Below, in pieces: positions 50,000 to 60,323 of a stretch of 64,000 nt of DNA (position 1 is its first letter; the number at the start of each line of letters is the position of its first letter). Source of the stretch: Paramacrobiotus metropolitanus (lineage: Eukaryota > Tardigrada > Eutardigrada > Parachela > Macrobiotidae); NCBI RefSeq assembly GCF_019649055.1, contig NW_026570242.1, forward strand, positions 496,001-560,000. The letters run 5' to 3'. Position numbers and translations under genes: made by a program. The notes under the pieces are model-generated. The model was not told the DNA's origin and made no database searches. It saw only the letters and a list, made by a program, of their open reading frames with translations.

Positions 50000-50881
50000 C
50001 AGCCATTTCGAAAATTACATTCTGCCGACCTGTTCTCTCTCAGAAACCGCAACGCCGCAGCTGTTTCCACTTATTCGCACTTGTCCACAAACGAGCAAAG
50101 ATACCGCGGCGAACCGAATTAAACTGGCGTTAAAAAAGAACGGCGAGTATTGATTGTGACTATTAAATGTCCTGGGCCGAAAGTACCACCTTTTTGAAGC
50201 CCACTGTAGTTTGCTCATTTGCTGTGGCTTTGTGAATATGGTCAAATTTGTTTCAAACAAACAGGCGCACTCACTAAAAGGGTATAACGTTATGTGCTTT
50301 AAAATCTTACTCTTACCCGAAAGAGCAAATGTCTTCGCAAGTAGTGCTTGAGACTGTGAATAGACGACTGGAATGAGGTGTTTTCTTCCGTCGTTTCGAT
50401 TCTTGCAACGGATCATAGTGCAATGGAAATACACGTCAGCTTCAAGACACAGCTTTGTCATGATGTCTGCCATCTCCGATTTCTTGCTTGTAATCTTGGC
50501 CCGCTTGACCTGCCGTTTGTCACGCGGTAGTGACAAAGGGTTGCAACTTCCCTGTATGGCAGCTTGTGTTGATACCTCTACGATTTCCTCCACAGCCAAG
50601 CGCTTTTGTCCGGAAACATTTTCTTCGATGATTCTCCGTGACAGCCCTGTTGTGCCGTTGAACGGCAAGTCATTCATGGAGTTGCCGTGGGCAGGAACCA
50701 TGAATGGTTTTGGCTGACAATCTTTATCCCACCGGTAATCCACGACGGCAAGCCGATTTTGCGTATTGATGTAGAGCGTTTTTTTAAACGACTCGCATGT
50801 TTCATTGTAGAAGTACAGTGTTTTGACGCCGTTCACAGGTCCAAATCGACCGTTATATTTCCAAACGCCAGCGCCATCAGG

Positions 50882-50891
50882 TCGCAGTTCG
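50882..50891. repeat. 10-bp target-site duplication, left copy
   Basis: TCGCAGTTCG, identical to 59317-59326 and in the same orientation. It borders the 8.4-kb element. On the minus strand it ends exactly at the codon boundary Glu-Leu-Arg in both exon halves. Confidence 0.85.
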
Positions 50892-50991
50892 CATAGAATG
50901 TCCAAGTTAGGACATTAAGTGGTTCCATAGGAATGAACCCATAGGCTAGGACACTAGTGGTTCACCAGGTTCTGAACCAATGGAATAAGAT

Positions 50992-52600
50992 AAACCTATG
51001 GCACCACATGGAACCACCGTAAAACTACAAGTGAACCAGGTATACTCCTACATGCCGACACGCTGTCACACTACCGCTTTACCCCTTGAACCAGGTGAAC
51101 CTATGGAACCACATGGAACCTCCGTGAAACCAAAAGTGAACCAAGTACACTCTCACTTGCTCACACGCTGTCACACTACCGCTCTGCCCCTTGAACCAGG
51201 TGAACCTATCGAACCACTTGGAACCTCGTGGAACCACAAGTGAACCAAGTACACACTCACTTGCTCACACGCTGTCACACTACCGCTCTGCCCCTTGAAC
51301 CAGGTGAACCTATGGAACCACATGGAACCTCCGTGGAACCACAAGTGAACCAAGTACACTCTCACTTGCTCACACCCTGTCACACTGCCGCTCTGCCCCT
51401 TGAACCAGTTGAACCTATGGAACCACATGGAACCTCCGTGGAACCACAAGTGAACCAAGTACACTCTCACTTGCTCTCACGCTGTCACACTACCGCTCTG
51501 CCCCTTGAACCAGGTGAACCTATGGAACCACATGGAACCTCCGTGGAACCACAAGTGAACCAAGTACACTCTCACTTGCTCACACCCTGTCACACTGCCG
51601 CTCTGCCCCTTGAACCAGTTGAACCTATGGAACCACATGGAACCTCCGTGGAACCACAAGTGAACCAAGTACACTCTCACTTGCTCACACCCTGTCACAC
51701 TGCCGCTCTGCCCCTTGAACCAGTTGAACCTATGGAACCACATGGAACCTCCGTGGAACCACAAGTGAACCAAGTACACACTCACTTGCTCACACGCTGT
51801 CACACTACCGCTCTGCCCCTTGAACCAGGTGAACCTATGGAACCACATGGAACCTCCGTGGAACCACAAGTGAACCAAGTACACTCTCACTTGCTCACAC
51901 CCTGTCACACTGCCGCTCTGCCCCTTGAACCAGTTGAACCTATGGAACCACATGGAACCTCCGTGGAACCACAAGTGAACCAAGTACACTCTCACTTGCT
52001 CTCACGCTGTCACACTACCGCTCTGCCCCTTGAACCAGGTGAACCTATGAAACCACATGGAACCTCCGTGGGACCACAAGTGAACCAAGTACACTCTCAC
52101 TTGCTCACACCCTGTCACACTGCCGCTCTGCCCCTTGAACCAGTTGAACCTATGGAACCACATGGAACCTCCGTGGAACCACAAGTGAACCAAGTACACT
52201 CTCACTTGCTCTCACGCTGTCACACTACCGCTCTGCCCCTTGAACCAGGTGAACCTATGAAACCACATGGAACCTCCGTGGGACCACAAGTGAACCAAGT
52301 ACACTCTCACTTGCTCACACCCTGTCACACTGCCGCTCTGCCCCTTGAACCAGTTGAACCTATGGAACCACATGGAACCTCCGTGGAACCACAAGTGAAC
52401 CAAGTACACTCTCACTTGCTCACACGCTGTCACACTACCGCTCTACCCCTTGAACCAGGTGAACCTATGGAACTACATGGAACCTCCGTGGAACCACAAG
52501 TGAACCAAGTACACGCTCACTTGCTCACACGCTGTCACACTACCGCTCTACTCTTTGAACCAGATGAACCTATAGCAAATGGAACCACCGTGAAACCGCA
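50992..52600. repeat. Left minisatellite arm, ~15 copies of a 105-bp unit
   Basis: The unit (plus strand) contains GAACCTATGGAACCACATGG, AACCTCCGTGGAACCACAAG, AACCAAGTACACTCTCACTT and GCTCACACGCTGTCACACTA. It has an internal GGAACCAC sub-repeat. Two unit types (…CGCTGTCACACTACC… and …CCCTGTCACACTGCC…) alternate. Because 105 is a multiple of three, a 466-codon frame stays open across the array; this is likely a by-product rather than a gene. Confidence 0.95.
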
Positions 52601-54280
52601 TGTTTGCCACGGGCAGCTCACATACTGAAAAGCCATAGAATGTGAGAAGCTGTACAAGACAATCACCGTCTATGATCAGGAAAACTTTCCTAACGTTATT
52701 TTTTTGCAGTATTTAGGTTTTTATCAATGAAATAACAAAGCGATGACATAAAAAGACGAAACAAAGACAAAAGACAAAAAGGCATATAAAGTCATAAGGA
52801 GCATATAAAAAACATTGGAAAATCATAAACAGAAAGTAACGAAAACTAGACCCACAATTGTTGAAGGCCAAACAAGTGGTGGCCGTATTGAGTGCTAGCC
52901 ACAGTGACTATTAAGCGGAATGAACAGCGTCGGTGCTGATCGCATATGATTCAAATTTAACTCGGCCGAAATGATTTTAGCTTTCTTAGGTTTCTTTGGT
53001 TTCTTAGGTTTTCTTAAGTTTTTTAGGTTTTCTTAGGATTCTTAGTTTTTTTAGGGTTTCTTAGGTTTTCTGGTCGTCGCCCTCGTAACGGTCGACGAAG
53101 TGCGGTCGACACTATGTCGATCGACGACTCGACGTAGTGTCAGATCGACGAAATGTCGGTGAGCCATATAGGACACCTACCACATAAATTTGACCGTGTT
53201 GGTCTGCATAAACTACTTTATTACATTAAATAAAATAAATCCTTCAGCTCCTGCTGGGATTTATTACTTAACTACCGTACTGCTTCATTAAAATTTTTTT
53301 CCTCTGAGAAATCATGAAAAATGAGATGAATCTGGAAAAACAAGTACAAACTGGATGTGTCAAATTCGTTTAGGGCGAACTGTCTCTTGTGTTAAAACGT
53401 CGCAAAGGCTTTCTGCCTTTAAGCAAAATGTCCCAAACCGAAGTGCCCTAGCGTCCGATTGTCCCCGCGATATGTTTTCGCGGCGCAAAGAAGGCGTCGA
53501 ATTTAATTGCGTCGAAATATCCGGGTGTTTAAAAATACGTTTCCGTACATAGAAAAAATGAAAAAATTAATGTGAGACATGAAGGAGGAACAAACAGGTA
53601 CTGTTAAAAATGCTGATCGCGCCGTCAAATCTCGGGATTCCAGCCGCAGCCAGTCCGTTTCAGTTGTTCAAGTAGCCGCCCGCTAAAGCGGCGGTTTAAT
53701 CGGCCCTGTATTCTGTATATTGATACACATAGTGCAGCCGTTCCAAATAATGGTTAATTCGAGGTATCGTGTTTGCCGATCATTTTTTGCATCCTGTATA
53801 CCTTACGGGACGATAATGCATCGTCGGTTCTTGTGCACCACAGAAAAAGTGCCGCTAACGCTTATACTTGAACAGACTAAAATTAACGGAAAATTGTAAA
53901 AGTGGCATCAGCTGTTTCCGATTTGTATTGTTTGCACTTGTTTACGTCGCAATAAGCAAAAAATGTTCTGCAGTACAAAAAGGCGAAATGCATCGAGAAT
54001 TGGCGGAACAGCGGGATGCAGCGAGTGGCGACGGAAATGGCTTCAGTGTGTCTAGGTCATCGAGTGGTATGATGTGTTTTGTTTTCGCGTTTCTTTAAGA
54101 CTATCATAGACTTCGGTTACATTAGTGCCTTCGGTGCACTTGATCACACGGTTCCTATTAAGTAAATTTATTGTATTGCTGGGTTATACTCAGTATCGGA
54201 AATTATTTTATTTGCTTTTGACGAATTTTTTGACGAATTGTGCTAACTAAATTTAAGCGTACTGTTTCGGTATTGCAAAT
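52601..54280. other. Centre of the composite element, left part: simple and degenerate repeats
   Basis: 52979-53065 is a degenerate (TTTTCTTAGG)n run. 53080-53160 contains GTCGACGAAGTG/GTCGACACTATGTC-type repeats. 53370-53520 contains diverged GTCGCAAAG/GTCCCGAAGTG-type motifs, reminiscent of the tandem ends of the foldback element at 10267. These could be the remains of another nested foldback element. Confidence 0.45.
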
Positions 54281-54577
54281 GTGGAACGCACCGTCCAAAC
54301 CATGAAGCGTCGCATCGGCGATACCAGGGATAAATTATCGCCTATCGCGGAGCCAAAAGCTCTTCGCTGCGCCGTGGTAACCTGCGATAAGTCATTGGAT
54401 GAAACCCAGCAGAACCAGGCCTGGATTAAATGTACGCGCTGCTTGCACTCCTTCCATCTTCAGTGTGCTAGTGTGTCAACGATCGCTCTTGGAACGCGGC
54501 GAGGGGCTGTCTCTAATACGTGGATGTGCCGATACTGTGCTAAGCAAGCTCGTCCTTCCAAAAAACCACGCAAATAA
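54281..54577 (+). CDS. Small PHD-finger protein inside the composite element
   Basis: 98 codons (ATG 54281). The ligand pattern CAVVTCDKS ... WIKCTRC ... FHLQC ... WMCRYC is a full PHD-type zinc finger (C4-H-C3), followed by a basic tail (RPSKKPRK). PHD fingers bind histone tails in host proteins. They also occur at the N-terminus of ORF1 proteins in some CR1-like LINEs. As the only recognisable protein in the element, it is either cargo, a retrotransposon fragment, or part of a longer spliced gene. An upstream frame at 53868-54098 might be an earlier exon, but I see no proof. Confidence 0.6.
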   Translation: MERTVQTMKRRIGDTRDKLSPIAEPKALRCAVVTCDKSLDETQQNQAWIKCTRCLHSFHLQCASVSTIALGTRRGAVSNTWMCRYCAKQARPSKKPRK

Positions 54578-55815
54578 GCAAACTGCTGAGCGTTGATTGG
54601 TCGCCCATAAAGAAGGAAGCCCAGCTTGTGAATCATTTTTGCTTTTGTTTTCCGCTCTCAAGCACTCTGTGTGTGCCATGTTTTCTTTCGAATTCAGCAT
54701 TTACCTAATCCATGATGCCTGTCGAAGTCCCTTGGTTCCAGAAGAGAATCCGTTTTTTTTTTATTCTTTGAAGCATATTAGCAGCTCTCTCTTAAGTGTT
54801 GCATACATTAGGCTGCTAGCTGTAAACCGCTTACGTTCTTTGAAAAAAAAATTTTTTGTAACGTTTTGTGGTTGCACAAAACTGACGTATTATGGAAGAC
54901 AAACGCTGTCGTCCTGTTTTAGTATACTGGATTATCCCAACATTTTGTGGCGCATGACAAGTTTAGTAACAGCAATAAAACTATTTTCAGCAATTGAGCA
55001 TTCCATTCTATATCAAATGATTCTATGTGGCTCACTTGTAGCCGGCAGAAAGGTGGACTGGCTCACGGCTTTTTGGCAAACCTCTTTGCCGGCAAAGGTT
55101 TGTTAAGTTATTTGGCGGGCAAAATGGATCACATCTATCCGTTAAGTGCTTCGTCAGCGCCAATCGCGGTAAACTTGAGCATTTACAGACTTGCTTTTAA
55201 AATACTGTATGTCCGAGTGTCCGATTCTGAATAATACCATGGTATCGGGGACGGCCACCGCCGGCAACACGCAATGTGTTTAATATCAATAACGGAAATG
55301 CAGTACCACCACGTTGGTACCACTGTGCAATGCCACAAAACTTCTACGATCAGCTGTTGCTCTATAGCTTAGCACTAGCAGCGCCGACCGTTAGACTACC
55401 GCGAGAACGGGTGGCCATTGCGCAACGCTTAAAAAAACTGTTGTGGTGTAATTATTATTTTGGATACGTACAGATATGAACGATTTTTCAGTAAATGGTG
55501 AGTACATTGCGGTAGCGTAACCACCTTTATTTAAACCTAAACTCAAAAACATCTTTCATTTTCACAAGCTGCATTTTGCCTGTTCTATATGAAACACGGG
55601 TTTACGAACGTGCGCCTGGGTGCCAGAAATGTGAGCCCTCCTGTCCGGCACCAAGGTTCACGAACACGTTGCCCATTTTCGCTTAATCAGACAATTTAAA
55701 TAAACTTATTACACACCACGGAATAATTACATGTATGAGCGATTTGAAACGAGATGTTCGTTTCGGATTAATAAGACATTTTACTACTGTACGAGGCAAG
55801 TGTTCCTTAGATTAA

Positions 55816-56487
55816 GGGAAGTGGCCCGGTACATGGTACCAAATTCGTGTACATGCACGGAAACTTTCATTCTCGCGCACTCCCAAACACATTTTTGTTT
55901 CGTTTTATGGCATTCTGTAGCCAGATGATTTGTATACACAGGCCTGAAAACCGTTTGCGCGCGCAACATCAGGTTCGCGAGTTACGGCTGTTAGAAAATT
56001 CCAAAAAGTTTAAATGCATTCAGTTGTACCAAAAGTCTCATTATGGACCGATCTATTTCAGATTTTGCACGTAAATGCACATAACCACGAAGAACGTTTT
56101 TACCCCGATCCACTGTTCTAGCATGTTTTTCAAATTTTAAAATGAATTTCAAAAATTTGAAATTCATTTTAAAATTTGAAAAAAATCGTGGAAGTCTGGA
56201 TCGGTGTAAAAACGATCTTCATGGCCATTTACATGCAAAATTTAAAGGAGATCGGTCCATAATGAGACTTTTGGCACACCTGAAAGCATTTAAACTTTTG
56301 GGAATTTTCTTACAGCCATAACTCCCGAACCGGATGTTGCGCGCACAAACGGTTTTCACACCAGTGTATACAAATCATCTGGCTACAGAATGCCATAAAA
56401 CGAAACAAAAATGTGTTTGGGAGTGCGCGAGAATGAAAGTTTCCGTGCATGTACACGAATTTGGTACCATGTACCGGGCCACTTCCC
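55816..56487. mobile_element. 672-bp palindromic MITE with TTAA target duplication
   Basis: The whole element is one long inverted repeat centred near 56150, where ATTTTAAAATGAATTTC meets its complement. It begins GGGAAGTGGCCCGGTACATG and is flanked by TTAA at 55812-55815 and 56488-56491. TTAA duplication is typical of piggyBac and Kolobok elements. No coding capacity; non-autonomous. A diverged half copy lies near 61560-61910. Confidence 0.8.
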
Positions 56488-56608
56488 TTAATAGACGCTT
56501 TTCTCCTTACCATAGATTGACAATCTAGACCGCATTGTGCGAACCGCATTGTGCGAAGTAACTTCAACCGAACCTCCAAACTATCATTCGAAATGATCGA
56601 ATAAAATC

Positions 56609-56793
56609 TTGGTACCTAGCAATTAAGTTTTCATGGCAAGCAAAGAAAGTTTGAACCTTTGTGGTTCCTCGTAGACATAGCATAAAGCTCGTGCAATAAG
56701 CCGTTGAAGAGGATCCTATGCTATGTCTACGAGAAACCACAAATGTTCAGAACTTTCTGTGTTTGCCATCAAACCTTCTTTGCTAGGTACCAA
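56609..56793. repeat. 185-bp palindrome
   Basis: Ends TTGGTACCTAGCAA and TTGCTAGGTACCAA are exact inverted copies. Inside, CTCGTAGACATAGCATA pairs with TATGCTATGTCTACGAG around a ~30-base loop. Probably a small hairpin MITE within the composite element. Confidence 0.7.
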
Positions 56794-56849
56794 AAAATTC
56801 CCAGGTTTTCTTACAGTATTTGAAATGCTAGTTTGTAGCTGTGATTAAA

Positions 56850-59275
56850 GCAGGTGAAAGTGTACTTGGTTCACTTGTGGTTCCATAGGTTCACCTGGTT
56901 CAAGGGGTAGAGCGGTGAGCAAGTGAGAGTGTACTTGGTTCACTTGTGGTTCCACGGAGGTTCCATGTGGTTCCATAGGTTCACCTGGTTCAAGTGGCAG
57001 AGCGGTAGTGTGACAGCGTGTGAGCAAGTGAGTGTGTACTTGGTTCACTCGTGGTTCCACGGTGGTTCCATGTGGTTCCATAGGTTCACCTGGTTCAAGG
57101 GGTAGAGCGGTAGTGTGACACGTGTGAGCAGGTGAAAGTGTACTTGGTTTACTTGTGGTTCTACGGAGGTTCCATGTGGTTCCATAGGTTCACCTGGTTC
57201 AAGGGGTAGAGCGGTAGTGTGACAGCGTGTGAGCAAGTGAGAGTGTACTTGGTTCACTTGTGGTTCCACGGAGGTTCCATGTGGTTCCATGGGTTCACCT
57301 GGTTCAAGTGGCAGAGCGGTAGTATGACAGCGTGTGAGCAAGTGAGTGTGTACTTGGTTCACTTATGGTTCCATGGTGGTTCCATGTGGTTCCATAGGTT
57401 CACCTGGTTCAAGGGGTAGAGCGGTAGTGTGACACGTGTGAGCAGGTGAAAGTGTACTTGGTTTACTTGTGGTTCTACGGAGGTTCCATGTGGTTCCATA
57501 GGTTCACCTGGTTCAAGGGGTAGAGCGGTAGTGTGACAGCGTGTGAGCAAGTGAGAGTGTACTTGGTTCACTTGTGGTTCCACGGAGGTTCCATGTGGTT
57601 CCATGGGTTCACCTGGTTCAAGTGGCAGAGCGGTAGTATGACAGCGTGTGAGCAAGTGAGAGTGTACTTGGTTCACTTATGGTTCCATGGTGGTTCCATG
57701 TGGTTCCATAGGTTCACCTGGTTCAAGGGGTAGAGCGGTAGTATGACAGCGTGTGAGCAAGTGAGAGTGTACTTGGTTCACCTGTGGTTCCACGGAGGTT
57801 CCATGTGGTTCCATAGGTTCACCTGGTTCAAGTAGCAGAGCGGTAGTGTGACAGCGTGTGAGCAAGTGAGTGTGTACTTCGTTCACTCGTGGTTCCACGG
57901 TGGTTCCATGTGGTTCCATAGGTTCACCTGGTTCAAGGGGTAGAGCGGCAGTGTGACAGCGTGTGAGCAAGTGAAAGTGTACTTGGTTTACTTCTGGTTC
58001 CACGGTGGTTCCATGTGGTTCCATAGGTTCACCTGGTTCAAGGGGTAGAGCGGTAGTGTGACACGTGTGAGCAGGTGAAAGTGTACTTGGTTTACTTGTG
58101 GTTCCACGGAGGTTCCATGTGGTTCCATAGGTTCACCTGGTTCCAGGGGTAGAGCGGTAGTGTGACAGCGTGTGAGCAAGTGAGAGTGTACTTGGTTCAC
58201 TTGTGGTTCCACGGAGGTTCCATGTGGTTCCATAGGTTCACCTGGTTCAAGGGGTAGAGCGGTAGTATGACAGCGTGTGAGCAAGTGAGTGTGTACTTGG
58301 TTCACTTGTGGTTCCACGGAGGTTCCATGTGGTTCCATAGGTTCACCTGGTTCAAGGGGTAGAGCGGTAGTGTGACAGCGTGTGAGCAAGTGAGAGTGTA
58401 CTTGGTTCACTTGTGGTTCCACGGAGGTTCCATGTGGTTCCATGGGTTCACCTGGTTCAAGTGGCAGAGCGGTAGTATGACAGCGTGTGAGCAAGTGAGT
58501 GTGTACTTGGTTCACTTATGGTTCCATGGTGGTTCCATGTGGTTCCATAGGTTCACCTGGTTCAAGGGGTAGAGCGGTAGTGTGACACGTGTGAGCAGGT
58601 GAAAGTGTACTTGGTTTACTTGTGGTTCTACGGAGGTTCCATGTGGTTCCATAGGTTCACCTGGTTCAAGTGGCAGAGCGGTAGTATGACAGCGTGTGAG
58701 CAAGTGAGTGTGTACTTGGTTCACTTGTGGTTCCACGGAGGTTCCATGTGGTTCCATAGGTTCACCTGGTTCAAGGGGCAGAGCGGTAGTGTGACAGCGT
58801 GAGGGCAAGTGAGAGTGTACTTGGTTCACTTGTGGTTCCACGGAGGTTCCATGTGGTTCCATAGGTTCAACTGGTTCAAGGGGCAGAGCGGCAGTGTGAC
58901 AGGGTGTGAGCAAGTGAGAGTGTACTTGGTTCACTTGTGGTTCCACGGAGGTTCCATGTGGTTCCATAGGTTCACCTGGTTCAAGGGGCAGAGCGGTAGT
59001 GTGACAGCGTGTGAGCAAGTGAGTGTGTACTTGGTTCACTTGTGGTTCCACGGAGGTTCCATGTGGTTCCATAGGTTCACCTCGTTCAAGGGGCAGAGCG
59101 GTAGTGTGACAGCGTGTGAGCAAGTGAGTGTGTACTTGGTTCACTTGTGGTTCCACGGAGGTTCCATGTGGTTCCATAGGTTCACCTGGTTCAAGGGGTA
59201 AAGCGGTAGTGTGACAGCGTGTGAGCAAGTGAGTGTGTACTTGGTTCACTTGTGGTTCCACGGTGGTACCATGTG
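56850..59275. repeat. Right minisatellite arm, ~23 copies of the 105-bp unit, inverted
   Basis: Same unit as the left arm on the opposite strand (GGTTCCACGGAGGTTCCATG, TGGTTCCATAGGTTCACCTG on plus). Parts show a higher-order repeat: 57045-57358 and 57359-57672 are near-identical 314-bp trimers, and a further related block lies at ~57988-58515. Occasional one-base losses (GTGACACGTGTG for GTGACAGCGTGTG) break the reading frame, so no continuous protein is conserved. Confidence 0.95.
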
Positions 59276-59316
59276 GTTCTGAACCAATCCACTAATGTCC
59301 TAACTTGGACATTCTC

Positions 59317-59326
59317 TCGCAGTTCG
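59317..59326. repeat. 10-bp target-site duplication, right copy
   Basis: TCGCAGTTCG, matching 50882-50891. It lies immediately outside the right edge of the composite element. Confidence 0.85.
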
Positions 59327-59945
59327 GGGTGGCTATCCATTTCCCCCAATCGGATTAAAAATATCCCATCTCTTGCATGGTTTTGGAATCCAACAGGAGC
59401 GCGTGGTAGTGGTACCACCAAGCTCGTCTCGTCGTAGTCGTTTTGGATGATGTCCATACAGAACGTTCTACGTTGTTTGGATGTAAGAGCCGGTCTTGGT
59501 TTGTAAAACCACAGCGAACCAAAACTGCAATCGATGAAACTGTATACCGTGGTTGCCGTAATTTGCATTATTGATTCAAAAGCTTCATTTTCCAGAATGT
59601 ATAGAAAAATTTAAATGGGAAATGGCACTAGTCTCAGAAACAGACGGCGTTTTGACATTTCTCGAATGAAACGGATTTCACATTCATACAAAAACTGATT
59701 AACTTTTCTTTTCTAAAACCCGAAAAGTTAGCCCTAATTAGTCAATATTTAGTTTGGGGAAAATGTTGCTAGTGATTCGCACCTTGTCTTAACGAAATCC
59801 TCCTCGTCATCAGCAGCGTCGATTTCCATAACCACCTCCACATCACCATCATCGATTTCGATAGCCGCAAACGGTATTGGTTGCTCACTTCCGCAATTCG
59901 ATGCATGGGAAGCCGAACGATGGTAAATTTGATCTTTGCCATTGT
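59317..59945 (-). pseudogene. 5' part of the interrupted MULE/SWIM gene
   Basis: The exon from ~59577 down to 59317 encodes SIMQITATTVYSF... and ends MDSHPELR exactly at the target duplication. On the far side of the insertion the same frame resumes with PDGAGVWKYN at 50881. Upstream, 59945-59783 encodes an acidic stretch (IEIDDGDVEVVMEIDAADD) followed by a GT donor, and is a probable earlier exon. The phases of these two blocks do not match with the most obvious acceptor, so that junction is unresolved. Confidence 0.65.
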
Positions 59946-60323
59946 CGCTCCTAAATTATTGTAATATTAAACAAAAACAACGTATAAGTACATAATACTA
60001 CATACAGCCATAACGCGCCAGGTTTGGGCAATTTTCCTCAAAAATTGCTATAGGTCACCCACCAACAAAGTATGTAATTTTTGTATGAATACCGTATGTG
60101 ATAAGCATTTTGTTCCCAGATTTAAGTTGAAGCTTATCTGCATAAAAATGCGGCTCTGCCCATGAATCGTGGTGACCTCCCTTTTACAATTTGTTCAACA
60201 AATCCGATAATGCTAATGCGTATTATCAAACTGGGAACCTACTGTTCACGCTGTTCACCAACGTTGCCGCTATCAGGTGATGATATTAACAGATATTTCA
60301 TTATACAGTATATTATAGATATT

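Larger units (their letters stand above)
45653..50891 (-). pseudogene. MULE/SWIM-type transposase-like gene, 3' part, interrupted by an 8.4-kb insertion
   Basis: Minus-strand exons: 50891-50317 (DNA-binding/regulatory region, GVWKYNGRFGPVNG), 49361-48519 (catalytic domain), 47579 to ~46915 (SWIM zinc finger CSCSTFKAKQFCADI), ~46866-46806 (acidic), ~46390-46333, and ~46040-45653 (C-terminal zinc ribbon CPCC...CPGC). Phases match at 50317/49361 and 48519/47579 (both phase 1). MULE catalytic residues are visible: HDIGEFYVM, IVTDCDAAQRKAI and VAETANFEFKHK. The 5' portion of the 50891 exon lies 8.4 kb away at 59317-59577, in the same frame. The gene cannot make its full protein as it stands. Its many introns are unusual for a transposon, so a domesticated host gene later broken by insertion is a second possibility. 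Confidence 0.75.
50892..59316. mobile_element. 8,425-bp composite foldback element with minisatellite arms
   Basis: Inserted inside an exon of the MULE/SWIM gene and flanked by the 10-bp duplication TCGCAGTTCG. The left edge reads CATAGAATGTCCAAGTTAGG inward and the right edge (inverted) GAGAATGTCCAAGTTAGGAC. Both continue into ATTAGTGG-type sequence and then into long arrays of a 105-bp unit in opposite orientation (50992-52600 and 56850-59275). The ~4.2-kb centre holds a PHD-finger ORF, degenerate GTCGACGAA repeats and two palindromic elements, but no transposase that I can see. A 10-bp duplication with repeat-built ends suggests MULE-type mobilisation in trans. The boundary evidence is direct; the superfamily is inferred. 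Confidence 0.85.

Noticed and set aside
50992-52600. CRISPR-like array
   Set aside because: Repeats are contiguous 105-bp units with no unique spacers, in an intron-bearing animal genome.
51228-52628. 466-codon open frame with 35-residue repeats (EPGEPMEPHGTS type), and matching frames on the other strand
   Set aside because: It follows from a 105-bp tandem unit, a multiple of three, without stops. Frames are open on both strands and break in the right arm through single-base losses. No start context or conserved protein is evident.
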